Of a stretch of 6,431 nt of DNA, positions 5,358 through 6,431 are shown in pieces. The stretch is taken from NCBI GenBank assembly GCA_023261525.1, contig JAHFOU010000137.1, positions 1 through 6,431 of the forward strand, written 5' to 3'. The notes below the pieces were generated by a model. The model did not search any database, was not told the DNA's origin, and worked only from the letters and a program-made list of their open reading frames with translations. Both the position numbers and the translations under genes were made by a program. Positions within the stretch are counted from its first letter, which is position 1. Every line of letters starts with the position of its first letter. This DNA comes from Planctomycetota bacterium. GTDB lineage: Bacteria > Planctomycetota > SBBH01 > JAHFOU01.

Positions 5358-6431
5358 CTAGGCCCCGTTGAGGGCGTCGTCCTCGTCGAGGTAGGTCACG
5401 GTGGGGTCCGGGTGCTCCTTCAGGAAGGCCTGGTTCTCCGGCGTCAGGAAGGGTGTCAGGCGCTGGAGCAGGGATGCGGTGTCCTTCCCGAACTCCTCCC
5501 GCCACTGCCGGAATGCCGGGGCCAGCCGGACCGTGGCCTTGGTGCCGAAGATGCCCTTGGCCATGCCTGCCCAGAAGCCGTGGTCCGGGTCGGCCAGGAA
5601 ACGCCGCGCGGCCTCGTCCAGCTGGGCCTCCAGGAGCTTCCCCCGGTAGGCCCGGGGAGCCAGGGGAGGTCCCCCCGCCGTGGCCGACGACAGGGCGAAG
5701 CGGGTCCTGGGGTCGTTGAGATCGTGCACCGCCCCGGCGATCCAGGTGAGGCTGTGGGCCTTCCCCCCCACCGAGCAGTTCTCCGTGGTGTCCCACTCCG
5801 GGACCTCCCTGAGGCTCTTCAGGTCGGGGTAGCGGCTGAGGACCTTCTTCAGCACGAAGGCGTTGTAGGCATTGATCCAGAGGGCGGCGAGATCCTCCCG
5901 TTTCAGGGTGTCTGGGTTCTCCCGGTCGAGGCGGGCCAGGTAGGCGTCCAGGTCCGCCTCGTGTTTCTTGAGGATCGGGTAGTCCACCTTCCCGTTCCGG
6001 ACGCAGGTCTTGAGCAGGGTGTCCATGCGTCCGTGCGTGTCGGGATCCAGGCGGTTTCTTCCCCAGAGCGCGAGCCCCGCCACCAGCGCGAGGCCGGCGG
6101 CGGCCCATCCCCAGTGCTTCAGGGGCGACGTCTTGCGGGCCAGCTCCGCGTCGGCGCCGAAGGTGGTGCAGGCGTGGGCGATCTCCGAGGCCCGCTGGTA
6201 GCGCTGGGCGGGGTCCGACTGCAGGGCCTTGTGGATGATCTCGTCCAGGCGGGGATCCACCCCCGCGCGCGAGGAGGGAGGCGGGAACTTCCCGATGGGC
6301 AATTGGCCCGTGAGCGTCTCGTAGAACACCACCCCGATGGCGTAGATGTCGGCACGGTGGTCGGCCCCCTTCGTGGACTGGCGCGCCTCGGGCGCCATGT
6401 AGTCGGGCGTGCCCATGATGACCTGGGTGGA
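5358..6431 (-). CDS. Transmembrane Ser/Thr protein kinase with C-terminal DUF547 domain (5' end outside window)
   Basis: The gene enters the window in the kinase activation segment (STQVI) and runs into GTPDYMAPE, the subdomain VIII signature. Residues are numbered here from that internal Met, base 6416; the true start lies beyond base 6431. Subdomain IX is ADIYAIGVVFYETLTG (22-37) and subdomain XI is LDEIIHKALQSDPAQRY (57-73) with its conserved Arg. The catalytic loop and ATP site are not visible. A single membrane helix (about 103-119, GWAAAGLALVAGLALWG) follows. Residues 130-352 then match DUF547: VDYPILKKHEADLDAYLARL, ALWINAYNAFVLKKVL, SLTWIAGAVHDLNDPRTRFAL and the terminal VTYLDEDDALNG. 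The expected topology is cytoplasmic kinase with DUF547 outside the membrane, perhaps as a sensor. The usual Cys-containing CaS-x-gCPpL stretch of DUF547, as I recall it, is replaced by SSATAGGPPL. It ends at TAG 5358-5360. The kinase and DUF547 calls are strong; the sensing role is inference. Confidence 0.92.
   Translation of the reverse strand, partial: STQVIMGTPDYMAPEARQSTKGADHRADIYAIGVVFYETLTGQLPIGKFPPPSSRAGVDPRLDEIIHKALQSDPAQRYQRASEIAHACTTFGADAELARKTSPLKHWGWAAAGLALVAGLALWGRNRLDPDTHGRMDTLLKTCVRNGKVDYPILKKHEADLDAYLARLDRENPDTLKREDLAALWINAYNAFVLKKVLSRYPDLKSLREVPEWDTTENCSVGGKAHSLTWIAGAVHDLNDPRTRFALSSATAGGPPLAPRAYRGKLLEAQLDEAARRFLADPDHGFWAGMAKGIFGTKATVRLAPAFRQWREEFGKDTASLLQRLTPFLTPENQAFLKEHPDPTVTYLDEDDALNGA

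Noticed and set aside
5314..6108. Minus-strand open frame of 264 codons within the kinase-DUF547 gene
   Set aside because: It is a shifted-frame shadow with Gly/Pro/Arg-rich sequence; the DUF547 frame has full family motifs over the same bases.
1..6431. CRISPR array, tRNA, rRNA, insertion sequence or attachment site
   Set aside because: I saw no regularly spaced repeats, tRNA-like cloverleaf, rRNA motifs, transposase or terminal inverted repeats; nearly all bases are accounted for by coding sequence.

Overview
This is a very GC-rich (about 70% by eye) bacterial window in which every gene I can support lies on the minus strand, so biological reading order runs from base 6431 down to base 1. 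The mixture of a Hanks-type Ser/Thr kinase with an extracytoplasmic domain, exported TPR, HEAT and Ig-like proteins, two probable lipoproteins and a PTS EIIA-type domain suggests a GC-rich Gram-negative lineage. Acidobacteriota (Holophagae/Geothrix-like) is my best guess, with Myxococcota or Planctomycetota as alternatives. No rRNA, tRNA or diagnostic marker gene is present, so this placement is weak inference.

Right end (6431 to 5097): the C-terminal part of a transmembrane Ser/Thr protein kinase whose extracytoplasmic domain is of the DUF547 family. It enters the window already in its activation segment. It is followed after about 60 bases by a small Gly/Ala-rich ORF of 66 codons that I cannot assign to a family.

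Centre and left (5056 to 1): a compact run of six genes. In order of transcription they encode an exported thioredoxin-fold-like protein with a ten-glycine tract and no CxxC; a Cys-rich TPR lipoprotein (41-base overlap with the previous gene); a CNNM/CorC-type membrane protein (DUF21 plus two CBS domains) with a complete PTS EIIA type-2 domain at its C-terminus; an exported protein with two Ig-like domains, a Pro-rich linker and TPRs; a HEAT-repeat lipoprotein (4-base ATGA overlap); and the start of a CxxC...CxxC putative zinc-ribbon protein (4-base GTGA overlap) that leaves the window at base 1. Gaps of 7 bases and overlaps of 4 and 41 bases argue for one transcript. A near-consensus -10 box (TATACT) lies just upstream of the first gene and could give a leaderless message.

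How the genes work together is unknown. Most products are predicted to act in the envelope and four of the six are scaffold-like (TPR, HEAT, Ig) or thioredoxin-like. The clearest mechanistic idea is that a PTS-type phosphorelay could control the CNNM-type ion transporter through its fused EIIA domain. The kinase may sense an envelope signal through DUF547, but nothing here links it directly to the operon.
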